Below are positions 5,684 through 12,544 of a stretch of DNA of 12,544 bases, piece by piece. The position numbers and the translations under genes were made by a program. The notes below the pieces were generated by a model. The model was not told the DNA's origin. It made no database searches and saw nothing but the letters and a program-made list of their open reading frames with translations. Numbering within the stretch: the stretch's first letter is position 1; each line of letters opens with the position of its first letter. Source of the DNA: Candidatus Arcticimaribacter sp. (lineage in GTDB: Bacteria > Bacteroidota > Bacteroidia > Flavobacteriales > Flavobacteriaceae); contig WTJP01000082.1 of the NCBI GenBank assembly GCA_011526275.1, forward strand, positions 1 through 12,544, in the 5' to 3' direction.

Positions 5684-7735
5684 TTACCAAATGTAAACAC
5701 GTTCTGCTTCGGGTAAATACATGCCGTCTCCTTCTTGAACGTTGAAGGTGGTGTAGAAGGCATCCATATTTTTTAAAGGCTGGGTTGCGCGGTTGTAGCC
5801 CGGAGAGTGCGGGTCGGTACGCACTTGGTTTTTCAAGGCTTCATCGCGGATTTTTGCACGCCAAATGGTACCCCACGAAAGGAAGAAACGCTCTTCGGCC
5901 GAAAAGCCATCGATGGCTTCTGGCTTTCCGTGATCTTCATGGTGTAGCGCCAAGGCGTCAAATGCAGCGTGAATTCCCCCAAGGTCACCAATGTTTTCTC
6001 CAAGGGTGAACTTACCATTGATAAAGGTATCTGGCAGGACTTCAATGGCACTGTATTGATCGGCAAGTTTTTCGCCAAGCGAATTGAACTCTTCCAAGTC
6101 TTTGTCGGTCCACCAGTTCACCAAGTTGCCGTAGGCGTCGTAGTCGGCGCCAGAATCGTCGAAACCGTGAGAGATTTCGTGACCAATGACTCCGCCAATA
6201 CCCCCGTAATTTACTGCCGCATCGGCTGTAAAGTCGAAGAAAGGTGGCTGAAGAATAGCCGCTGGGAATACGATCTCGTTGTATGGAGGGTTGTAGTAAG
6301 CGTTCACCGTTTGTGGAGACATATACCATTTCGATTTGTCAACGGGCTCTCCCAGTTCGGCAATGTTCTCGGCAAATTCAAAGGCAGCCACATTAATCAT
6401 AGCGTCGAAGTAGCTTGCTTCTCCTTCTGCATTGGTCAAGTTTAAGCTCGAGTAATCTTTCCACTGGTCGGGATAGCCTACTTTCACATTGGTTTTTTCC
6501 AATTTTTCAATGGCTTTGGCCTTGGTTTCTGCATCCATCCACGCTAAATCGTTGATGCGTTTTTCATAGGCTTTCACCAAGTTTCCTACCAATTCTTTCA
6601 TTTGTGCTTTGGCTTCTGGCGGGAATTTTTCGGCCACATAGAGTTTCCCGAGGGCTTCCCCTAACGTCCAGTTCACTGTGCGAATAGAGCGTTTTTCCAA
6701 GGGCTCTTGAGCGATAGCTCCGCGTAAAGTCTTGCTGTAGAAATCCCAGTTGGCGCGGTCCATGTCCATGCTTAATCGACCAGCGGTTCCGTCGATTAAA
6801 GTCCACCAGAGGTAGGCCTTTATCTCTTCAACGCTGTTGTTTTGCATGAGCTCATCGAGGGCAGAAAAATACCCGAGATCAGTAATGACTACGGATTCGA
6901 TTCCTTTTGCGCCAATTGCATTAAAGTAGCTGGGCCACGCAATGCTCTTTGCGATTTCCCCTAGCTCTTCGGTTGTTTTTGGGTTGTAGCGTTTGGCGGG
7001 ATCGCGACGTGCTACTTTGTCTAAACGTGCTGCTGCGAGTTGGGTTTCTACGGCCACTACCTGCTGGGCGAGGGCAGCAGCTTCTTCTGCTGTTTTTCCA
7101 ACAAAACCAAACATGCGAGCGACGTGCTCCTCATAGGCCGCTTTGATTTTTTTAGAATCCTCGTCGTCTTTTAAGTAATAATCGCGCTCAATCCCCAAAG
7201 CACCTGCATAGAGTTGAGGCACATTTTTGTTGCTGTCCTTGGCATCGGCCGAAACGCCAAAGCTAAAGAGGGCGCGGTTGCCACGGGGGAGGGTTTCCTC
7301 CAAATAAGCTTGAATATCTTCTACCGAGGTAATGGCAGCGATGCGCTCCAAATGCGGTTTCAGTGGTTTCACCCCTTGCGCATTACGGGCTAGGGTGTCG
7401 TTGATCAATTGATAGAGTTGCACGACCTTGGCTTCGTCGGCAGTGGTGTCGAGTTCCGGGTCGTTGGCAGCTTTTTTAAGGATAGCCAATACATCAGCAT
7501 CGGTGTTTTCTCTCAATTCGTTAAAGCTTCCCCAACGGGTTTTATCGTCTGGAATTTTGGCGTTTTTCATCCAGGTTCCATTGACGAAGTTATAGAAATC
7601 GTCTTGCGGACGAACTGTTTTGTCCATTAGGCTAACATCGATTCCGCCAGCTGGTTTACTGTTAGCACTTTCACAGGCGGTAAAGCCCAAGCCCAGTACA
7701 AGGGCAGCTAGCGATAGGTGAATACATTTTTTCAT
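5684..7735 (-). CDS. M13 (neprilysin/PepO-like) zinc metallopeptidase, lipoprotein
   Basis: A 683-residue endopeptidase of family M13. The N-terminal domain spans about residues 45-430 and the catalytic domain about 470-683. Zinc and catalytic residues are His519, Glu520 and His523 in VIGHEISHGFDD, with the third ligand Glu580 and Asp584 in ENIGDLGG; substrate-binding Asn478-Ala479 lies in NAYYNPPYNE, and His643 and Arg649 in DPHSPGYNR. These match human neprilysin H583, E584, H587, E646, D650, N542, A543, H711 and R717. The start at 7735 gives a proper signal sequence (MKKCIHLSLAALVLG) with a probable lipidated Cys21 after FTA and an acidic Glu22; the frame extends 9 codons further up, but that would put a polar tail ahead of the signal. 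M13 enzymes cut short peptides outside the cytoplasm. It follows the secreted-protein gene by 63 bases and ends at a strong terminator. Confidence 0.95.
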   Translation of the reverse strand: MKKCIHLSLAALVLGLGFTACESANSKPAGGIDVSLMDKTVRPQDDFYNFVNGTWMKNAKIPDDKTRWGSFNELRENTDADVLAILKKAANDPELDTTADEAKVVQLYQLINDTLARNAQGVKPLKPHLERIAAITSVEDIQAYLEETLPRGNRALFSFGVSADAKDSNKNVPQLYAGALGIERDYYLKDDEDSKKIKAAYEEHVARMFGFVGKTAEEAAALAQQVVAVETQLAAARLDKVARRDPAKRYNPKTTEELGEIAKSIAWPSYFNAIGAKGIESVVITDLGYFSALDELMQNNSVEEIKAYLWWTLIDGTAGRLSMDMDRANWDFYSKTLRGAIAQEPLEKRSIRTVNWTLGEALGKLYVAEKFPPEAKAQMKELVGNLVKAYEKRINDLAWMDAETKAKAIEKLEKTNVKVGYPDQWKDYSSLNLTNAEGEASYFDAMINVAAFEFAENIAELGEPVDKSKWYMSPQTVNAYYNPPYNEIVFPAAILQPPFFDFTADAAVNYGGIGGVIGHEISHGFDDSGADYDAYGNLVNWWTDKDLEEFNSLGEKLADQYSAIEVLPDTFINGKFTLGENIGDLGGIHAAFDALALHHEDHGKPEAIDGFSAEERFFLSWGTIWRAKIRDEALKNQVRTDPHSPGYNRATQPLKNMDAFYTTFNVQEGDGMYLPEAERVYIW

Positions 7736-7798
7736 GATCTTCAAATTTTTCGGAATGTACAATTTTTAAGGAGAGGAGAAAAAACTTTGGGAAAAATC

Positions 7799-8449
7799 CT
7801 ACTCGTCTTTAACGACGATAAAGGTGGCTTTAGTCCCCGTAGCTAAATTCCACAGATTGGCCATCATCAAACGCCCTTGATCGTCATAGACCCGCACCTC
7901 GGCCGTATTGGGTCCAGCACTTCCTTGGTTGAGGGCGACAAAGTCAATTTTATTAAAGCCTTTAATGAGCTCTACATCGAGTTTTTTATAGCTTTCCACC
8001 AAGAGAATATTGGGGTAAAAGATTTGGTCATTGAAGCGAATTTGTACCCGGTCCCCGTCGGGTTGTTGGTGGTCGCGAAAAACAATGCGCACACTTTTGC
8101 TGTTGCTTTTAAAGTCGCCTAGGTATTGATCGACGTTGAATTCCCCTGGTTTTTTATCGGACTCCGGGGTTTGTAGTCGTTTTAAAAACTCCTCCCCACG
8201 ATCGAGAAAGGCTTCGCTTTCGCCCATTTGAATGTCGCGTTCAAAGCTTTTAGGCGCTTTGTTGGGTTGGGGGGTGTTCGATAAAAAGTCCTTTTGGAGA
8301 AAATCGGGGAGGGCGTTGTCTTTGGGAACTTTTAAGAGGGATTTGGATTGTGGGTCCACCTCAATACTGCGATTGAAGGGCTGGTTTTCACTTTGTGCCC
8401 ACAACTGCTGCACCAAAAGTAGTCCCAAAATAAGCAAAACCCGTTTCAT
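7799..8449 (-). CDS. Secreted protein of unknown function, C-terminal beta-sandwich-like domain
   Basis: A 216-residue protein with a textbook signal peptide (MKRVLLILGLLLVQQLWAQ, cleavage near residue 18-19). Residues about 20-115 are polar, rich in Pro, Lys and Asp and probably extended or disordered. Residues about 118-214 look like an all-beta domain: strand SVRIVFRD, the motif DGDRVQIRFND (131-141), PNILLVES, GFNKIDFVALNQGSAGPNTAEV, a VYDDQGRLM hairpin, and a final ATFIVVK strand. I have a general impression of similar C-terminal domains in uncharacterised flavobacterial proteins, but I cannot name a family. The DGDRV segment and the acidic turns could bind a divalent cation or glycan, which is speculation. 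It diverges from the SSS transporter gene and is 63 bases upstream of the M13 peptidase on the same strand, with no terminator between them. Confidence 0.82.
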   Translation of the reverse strand: MKRVLLILGLLLVQQLWAQSENQPFNRSIEVDPQSKSLLKVPKDNALPDFLQKDFLSNTPQPNKAPKSFERDIQMGESEAFLDRGEEFLKRLQTPESDKKPGEFNVDQYLGDFKSNSKSVRIVFRDHQQPDGDRVQIRFNDQIFYPNILLVESYKKLDVELIKGFNKIDFVALNQGSAGPNTAEVRVYDDQGRLMMANLWNLATGTKATFIVVKDE

Positions 8450-8543
8450 GTGTCAAACCTACACAATCTCTCCCCCTTTTAAAAAGCATTAACAAGGAAT
8501 TAGATATATTGTAGAAGTAATTTTTACTTAAACCCATTGAATT
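8450..8543. promoter_or_regulatory. Divergent promoter region, secreted protein / SSS transporter
   Basis: Ninety-four AT-rich bases lie between two divergent start codons. On the minus strand TAGGTTTG (8461-8454) is a full match to the Bacteroidota -7 element TAnnTTTG, but it is only 4 bases from the ATG and lacks a clear TTG at -33, so it would imply a leaderless transcript. On the plus strand only a degenerate TATATTG occurs near 8505-8511. A 6-bp AAGTAA/TTACTT inverted repeat (8515-8529) lies 14 bases ahead of the SSS start and could be an operator. The region must contain promoters, but none is firmly identified. Confidence 0.4.
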
Positions 8544-10319
8544 ATGCAATTGAACTCCTTAGACTGGACCATTATCCTACTGTTTTTTGTACTCACCCTG
8601 GTGGTGGGGGTTTGTGCATCCCGTTCGGCGGGGAAAAGCACCCAAGACTTTTTTCTCTCCGGGCGGAACATGCCTTGGTGGTTATTGGGGATTTCAATGG
8701 TCGCCACTACCTTTTCTGCCGATACCCCTAATTTGGTAACCGATATTGTGCGCACCAACGGCGTTGCCGGGAACTGGGTGTGGTGGGCTTTTTTGCTCAC
8801 GGGGATGTTGACGGTCTTTGTCTATGCCCGCTTGTGGCGAAAATCGGGAGTGGTAACCGATCTCGAGTTTTATGAATTGCGGTATAGCGGAAAAGAAGCC
8901 GCTTTTTTACGTGGCTTTCGCGCGCTCTATCTCGGTGTTTTTTTCAATGTCATGATCATGGCCAGCGTTTGTCTAGCCGCCATTAAAATTGGCGGAGTCA
9001 TGCTAGGGCTTTCTCCTGTAGAAACGGTGTTGATCGCTTCGGTCATTACGGTGATCTACAGTTCTATGGGCGGTCTAAAAGGGGTTATCATTACCGACTT
9101 CTTTCAGTTTATTTTGGCCATGGGAGCGACCTTTTGGGCGGCTTATTACCTCATTGACCTCCCGCAAATTGGCAGTTTAGATACTTTATTGACCCACCCC
9201 AATGTGGTGAACAAGCTCAACTTTATCCCCAGTCTCGACCAGCGTGAATTACTGATTACACTATTTGTTTTACCCATAGCGGTGCAATGGTGGAGTGTGT
9301 GGTACCCTGGAGCAGAGCCGGGAGGTGGGGGGTATATCGCCCAGCGGATGCTGTCCGCTAAAGATGAAAAGAATGCCATTTGGGCAACGCTTTTGTTCAA
9401 TGTAGCGCATTATGCCTTGCGTCCATGGCCATGGATATTAATCGCCCTCGCTTCTTTGATTATTTTCCCCGATTTGGCCGCTATACAAACCGCTTTCCCT
9501 TCCATTGACCCGAGTATAATCCGCGATGACTTGGCCTATCCCGCCATGATGACGCTACTCCCTGCTGGTGCAATTGGTTTGGTCGTAGCATCGCTTATTG
9601 CCGCATTTATGTCCACCATTTCATCTCATTTGAATTGGGGGTCATCTTATGTAGTCCATGATTTTTATCACCGCTTTGTGCGTCCAACGGCCAGTGAAAA
9701 ACATTTGGTGGCTGTGGGACGTTGGTCCACTGCCTTGTTGATGCTGTTTTCAGCTCTCTTTGCGTTGGTATTGAGCAACGCGCTTCAGGCTTTTCAAATT
9801 CTACTGCAAATTGGGGCAGGTACGGGCTTACTCTTTATTTTACGCTGGTTTTGGTACCGCATTAATGCCTACAGTGAAATCACCGCCATGGTCGTTTCCT
9901 TTCTTTTGGCCATTTACTTTCAAGTTTTGCATACGCGTTTTGGGTTCTCACCCATCGCCAACGACTTGCAGTTTCTTTTGAGTGTGGGCTTAACAACTTT
10001 GGCTTGGGTCGCCGTTACGCTCTTGACCGCGCCCAGCGATATGGAAACCTTGACCCATTTTGTCCGAAAAATTCAACCGGGAGGACCTGGCTGGGCCAAA
10101 GTGCGCGAGCAAATGCAAGCAGAAGAGCTCACCGCCAAAGGCTGGTCTATTCCCACGGGAATATTGTGCATGCTGGTGGGAGCCTTTGCCATTTATTCCG
10201 CCTTGTTTTCCACCGGTTATTTTATTTACGGAAAAACGGGAGCAGGATTGCTTTTAGCCGCCCTCTGTCTATTCAGTTTTCTCCTTCTTTGGCGCCTGTC
10301 GAAGAAAATCATGGATTAG
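8544..10319 (+). CDS. SSS-family sodium:solute symporter
   Basis: A 591-residue inner-membrane protein with about 13-15 hydrophobic helices. It opens with LDWTIILLFFVLTLVVGV and shows family hallmarks: the FFLSGRNMPWWLLGISM loop into a helix with TTFSADTP, the VIYSSMGGLKGVIITDFFQF block, and MSTISSHLNWGSS at residues 356-368, where Ser360/Ser361 fall at the place of the Na2 sodium-site serines of vSGLT. SSS carriers import sugars, amino acids, sialic acid, nucleosides or vitamins with Na+; the substrate cannot be read from sequence. A long cytoplasmic segment (about residues 495-535, DMETLTHFVRKIQPGGPGW) precedes the last helices. The next gene, on the opposite strand and convergent 35 bases away, is a secreted GH16 glucanase, which hints at a sugar substrate but is not proof. 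Confidence 0.92.
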   Translation: MQLNSLDWTIILLFFVLTLVVGVCASRSAGKSTQDFFLSGRNMPWWLLGISMVATTFSADTPNLVTDIVRTNGVAGNWVWWAFLLTGMLTVFVYARLWRKSGVVTDLEFYELRYSGKEAAFLRGFRALYLGVFFNVMIMASVCLAAIKIGGVMLGLSPVETVLIASVITVIYSSMGGLKGVIITDFFQFILAMGATFWAAYYLIDLPQIGSLDTLLTHPNVVNKLNFIPSLDQRELLITLFVLPIAVQWWSVWYPGAEPGGGGYIAQRMLSAKDEKNAIWATLLFNVAHYALRPWPWILIALASLIIFPDLAAIQTAFPSIDPSIIRDDLAYPAMMTLLPAGAIGLVVASLIAAFMSTISSHLNWGSSYVVHDFYHRFVRPTASEKHLVAVGRWSTALLMLFSALFALVLSNALQAFQILLQIGAGTGLLFILRWFWYRINAYSEITAMVVSFLLAIYFQVLHTRFGFSPIANDLQFLLSVGLTTLAWVAVTLLTAPSDMETLTHFVRKIQPGGPGWAKVREQMQAEELTAKGWSIPTGILCMLVGAFAIYSALFSTGYFIYGKTGAGLLLAALCLFSFLLLWRLSKKIMD

Positions 10320-10354
10320 TTTACTTTCGAAAACAAAAGGAAAGTTAATGGGGT

Positions 10355-11110
10355 TTATTGGTACACCCGAATGTAATCGATAACAAATTCTTGTGGGAAA
10401 ATGCTTTCATCGACTTCCCCCCCAAAGTGTCCACCAATGGCCAAGTTGAGCAAGAGATAGAACGGCTGATTAAACGGCCATACTTCTTCGCTCTTGTCTT
10501 CTGGGGCAAAGGTATATACCAATGCATCGTCTACATAGAAGGCAATGCGGTCTTTGTTCCAATCGGCAGTGTAGCGGTGGAAGCCTTCTTCTATGTTGGG
10601 TAGCGCAGTGGTCTTGGTGTTGGCGAAGTCTCCGCTTGCGGCTTTGGTGTGGAGGGTAGTAAAGATCTCGCCGGGGGCGCGTCCTACATATTCCAGGACA
10701 TCGATTTCCCCGCAGAGCGGCCAACCCACTTGATCTATATTATTCCCTAACAGCCAAAATGCAGGCCAAACTCCTTGTCCTTTTGCAAGCTTTGCGCGTA
10801 CTTCAAAACGACCGTATTGAAAGCTTTTTTTTCCTTTGGTATGGATACGGGTAGAGGTGAAATGATCGCCTTCTTTTTCTGCTTTAATGTAGAGCAAACC
10901 GTTTGCTAATCGATGATTGGTTGTGGTGTAAATTTGACGTTCACGGTTTCCCCAACCACATAAATTTGGGCAACCGTCGCCTTCAGCAAAATTCCACACG
11001 CTGGTATCGAGGCTGCTGCCATCGAATTCTTCTGCCCACACTAATTTTTGTTCTTGTGCCTTCAGCCAAAAACAACTCAACAGCACTCCCGTCCAAAATA
11101 TTTTCTTCAT
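10355..11110 (-). CDS. Secreted GH16 endo-beta-1,3-glucanase (laminarinase type)
   Basis: A 251-residue single-domain GH16 enzyme with a signal peptide (MKKIFWTGVLLSCFWLKAQ, cut near residue 19). The catalytic motif GEIDVLEYVG contains nucleophile Glu135, Asp137 and acid/base Glu140 in the ExDxxE form with a beta-bulge, typical of bacterial laminarinases and of agarase/carrageenase-like subfamilies. Other family marks are GWGNRERQIYT (52-62), FQYGRFEVRAKL, GVWPAFWLLG (113-122) and the final strand FVIDYIRVY. The overall pattern best fits GH16_3 endo-1,3- or mixed-linkage glucanases that cut laminarin. There is no carbohydrate-binding module and no type IX secretion C-terminal domain, and the cleavage site lacks a lipobox, so a periplasmic or simply exported enzyme is likely. 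It starts 5 bases after the stop of the GPH transporter gene, so the two form an operon. Exact glucan linkage is inferred. Confidence 0.92.
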   Translation of the reverse strand: MKKIFWTGVLLSCFWLKAQEQKLVWAEEFDGSSLDTSVWNFAEGDGCPNLCGWGNRERQIYTTTNHRLANGLLYIKAEKEGDHFTSTRIHTKGKKSFQYGRFEVRAKLAKGQGVWPAFWLLGNNIDQVGWPLCGEIDVLEYVGRAPGEIFTTLHTKAASGDFANTKTTALPNIEEGFHRYTADWNKDRIAFYVDDALVYTFAPEDKSEEVWPFNQPFYLLLNLAIGGHFGGEVDESIFPQEFVIDYIRVYQ

Positions 11111-11115
11111 TTTTT

Positions 11116-12540
11116 TTACTCGTTTTCCGCTCTGTTTTTCGCCAATTGCGCTGAGATTTCGTTGGCGCGTTCTTCGGTAATGTTATAGCTGCGCATAATC
11201 AACATCGCGAGTAGGGTTCCTGCCATGGGGAAAAAGCAGAAGAAGGCGAGTAGGCCGTCCACCGCTCCTTGTTGGTCCACGGTGGCTAAATCGGGATTAA
11301 AGCCCACTACGGTAATGATAACTCCGCTTAATGCTCCAGCAATGGCATAGCCCACTTTGACCATCCACCAGTAAATGGCACCAAAAATACCTTCGCGGCG
11401 CTTTCCTGTTTTGATTTCGTCTAGGTCAATAACATCAGCGGTCATCGACATCATAATGGTGAATAAACTGCCAATCCCAAAGGAGAAGAAGGGCAAGCCA
11501 ATGATGTACATCCACGGCTTCCCGGGGATGAACAAGAAATACAACATGGTATAGCCCACTAAAGAAATGGACTGAGAAATCATAAAGGCTTTTTTCTTGC
11601 CCCATTTTTTTGACATCCAAGCTATGGTGGGAATGACAATAAAGGTCGTTCCTAGAGCGCCTAAACAACCAAACATGGAAACCCAAATCCCACTGGCATC
11701 AGCATCGCCATTGAAGAGGGAGTAAACAATAACAAAAAAGGTGAGGGAAGCCACCGTATTGAAAGCGTTGTAGATGAGGAAAGTTGCCCCACAAAGTTTG
11801 CGGAATTCCGGAATTTCAAAAGCATCGCCAAAGCTGATTAAGATTTTCTTGACGCTATTCCCAATATTGGTAGCGTTTACAGGTTCATAATCTTCATCTA
11901 AGGTTGAGTTGCTTTTGATAAAGATTGCGGGGACCATGGCACAGAGTGCACAAGGAATGGCGACCCAAATGGCCAATTGGCGCACGGCAACATCGGCGGA
12001 GGGGAACCATTCTGGGTCATACATGATGATCCAAAACAAGGGAGCAATGACCCAGGCCCATTGTCCAATCCATTGAGCGATGGCCATGATATTGGTGCGT
12101 TCGTGAAAATCATCGCTCATCTCATAGCCCATGGCTACATAAGGTACACTGAACAAGGTCAAACCAAAATAGAAGACCAAAGACCACAAAAAGAAATACC
12201 AAAAGTTGTATTGCAGACTATCTTCTTTGAACAATTGCCACATAAAAATATAGGCGATTCCCATGATGAGTCCTCCAAGCATAACATACTGTCGGCGTCT
12301 TCCCCATTTGGACTTGGTATTGTCGGAAATAAAGCCCATTACTGGATCGGTAATGGCATCGAAAAAGCGGGGGAAGAGGAAGATGAGTGACCACATCCAG
12401 CCAGAAAATCCGAGATCTTCGACCAAGACGACCATGAAAATCCCTAAGATGGCCGGGAACATTTGGTTGGCGAACATGCCAATGCCGAAGGCAATTTTTT
12501 GTCCCATGGGGACGCGAGCGGTAGTTAATTCGTTTGACAT
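11116..12540 (-). CDS. GPH-family (MelB-like) sugar:cation symporter
   Basis: A complete 474-residue MFS-fold carrier with about 12 transmembrane helices. The GPH signature FFDAITDPVMGFISDNTKS is followed by KWGRRRQYVMLG. Asp61 and Asp65 correspond to the cation-site Asp55 and Asp59 of MelB; the position I align with MelB Asp124 is Ser131 (in FSVPYVAMGYE), as is common in non-MelB members, so coupling may be to H+ or via a reduced Na+ site. The second half contains the conserved ADVIDLDEIKTGKRREGIFGA loop (shared by glycoside-pentoside-hexuronide symporters; about residues 360-380). It begins 4 bases from the right edge, so the promoter and any upstream operon genes are outside the window. 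Its stop is 5 bases ahead of the GH16 gene, pointing to uptake of glucose or short beta-glucan oligosaccharides. Substrate is inferred from context only. Confidence 0.92.
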   Translation of the reverse strand: MSNELTTARVPMGQKIAFGIGMFANQMFPAILGIFMVVLVEDLGFSGWMWSLIFLFPRFFDAITDPVMGFISDNTKSKWGRRRQYVMLGGLIMGIAYIFMWQLFKEDSLQYNFWYFFLWSLVFYFGLTLFSVPYVAMGYEMSDDFHERTNIMAIAQWIGQWAWVIAPLFWIIMYDPEWFPSADVAVRQLAIWVAIPCALCAMVPAIFIKSNSTLDEDYEPVNATNIGNSVKKILISFGDAFEIPEFRKLCGATFLIYNAFNTVASLTFFVIVYSLFNGDADASGIWVSMFGCLGALGTTFIVIPTIAWMSKKWGKKKAFMISQSISLVGYTMLYFLFIPGKPWMYIIGLPFFSFGIGSLFTIMMSMTADVIDLDEIKTGKRREGIFGAIYWWMVKVGYAIAGALSGVIITVVGFNPDLATVDQQGAVDGLLAFFCFFPMAGTLLAMLIMRSYNITEERANEISAQLAKNRAENE

Positions 12541-12544
12541 ATGT

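Noticed and set aside
5969..6445. Open frame of 158 codons on the plus strand inside the M13 gene
   Set aside because: It is antisense to the strongly conserved catalytic domain and encodes no recognisable fold; a shadow of codon bias.
7736..7762. Nine-codon upstream extension of the M13 frame
   Set aside because: It would place polar residues in front of a typical lipoprotein signal that begins MKKC; the start at 7735 is better.
8454..8461. TAGGTTTG promoter element ahead of the secreted-protein gene
   Set aside because: Although it matches TAnnTTTG, it is 4 bases from the start codon and lacks a TTG box at -33; it would require a leaderless transcript, so it is noted but not called as a promoter.
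8515..8529. AAGTAA-TTT-TTACTT inverted repeat upstream of the SSS start
   Set aside because: Short and AT-rich in an AT-rich gap; expected by chance and not matched to a known operator.
10320..10350. Possible bidirectional terminator between the convergent SSS and GH16 genes
   Set aside because: The only stem is 6 bp, AT-rich (ACTTTC/GAAAGT, 10323-10328 with 10340-10345) with an 11-base loop and no adequate T tract; too weak to call.
11977..12390. Open frame of 137 codons on the plus strand inside the GPH carrier gene
   Set aside because: Antisense to a clearly real transporter; composition is low-complexity and matches no family.

Overview
The window looks like chromosomal DNA from a marine or other free-living member of the Bacteroidota, most likely class Flavobacteriia. 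The pointers are AT-rich start regions without strong Shine-Dalgarno sites, signal peptides ending in Ala-Gln, a lipoprotein M13 peptidase, and a beta-glucan/sugar-uptake gene set typical of that group. No species is claimed. The window is almost wholly coding: no gap between genes exceeds about 95 bases, and I see no tRNA, rRNA, CRISPR array, insertion sequence or phage gene.

Left edge (1-618): the first 52 codons of an NADP-dependent medium-chain oxidoreductase (minus strand, running off the window) diverge from a Dabb (stress-responsive A/B barrel) gene on the plus strand that appears to carry an export signal.

Minus-strand block 1 (623-8449, read right to left): a secreted protein of unknown function; an M13 zinc metallopeptidase lipoprotein followed by a clear intrinsic terminator; then a compact run of five genes: an AGCS sodium:alanine/glycine symporter, an overlooked 39-residue membrane microprotein whose ATG touches the symporter's stop codon, a YkuK-type RNase H-like protein, beta-phosphoglucomutase and a GH65 phosphorylase. 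The last two form a complete phosphorolytic route: the GH65 enzyme (probably maltose phosphorylase) releases beta-glucose 1-phosphate and the mutase makes glucose 6-phosphate, saving an ATP. The reason for linking this pair to an amino-acid symporter and an RNase H-like protein is not evident from the sequence.

Plus-strand gene (8544-10319): an SSS-family sodium:solute symporter, divergent from the secreted protein.

Minus-strand block 2 (10355-12540): a GPH-family (MelB-like) sugar:cation symporter followed after 5 bases by a secreted GH16 endo-beta-glucanase of the laminarinase type. With the convergent SSS gene this resembles a small beta-glucan degradation and uptake locus, but no SusC/SusD pair is in view.

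The least explained items are the 39-residue microprotein, the terminator hairpin lodged just ahead of the AGCS start codon, the YkuK protein in a sugar phosphorolysis operon, and the uncharacterised secreted protein. I found no convincing evidence of a wholly new defence or mobile system.
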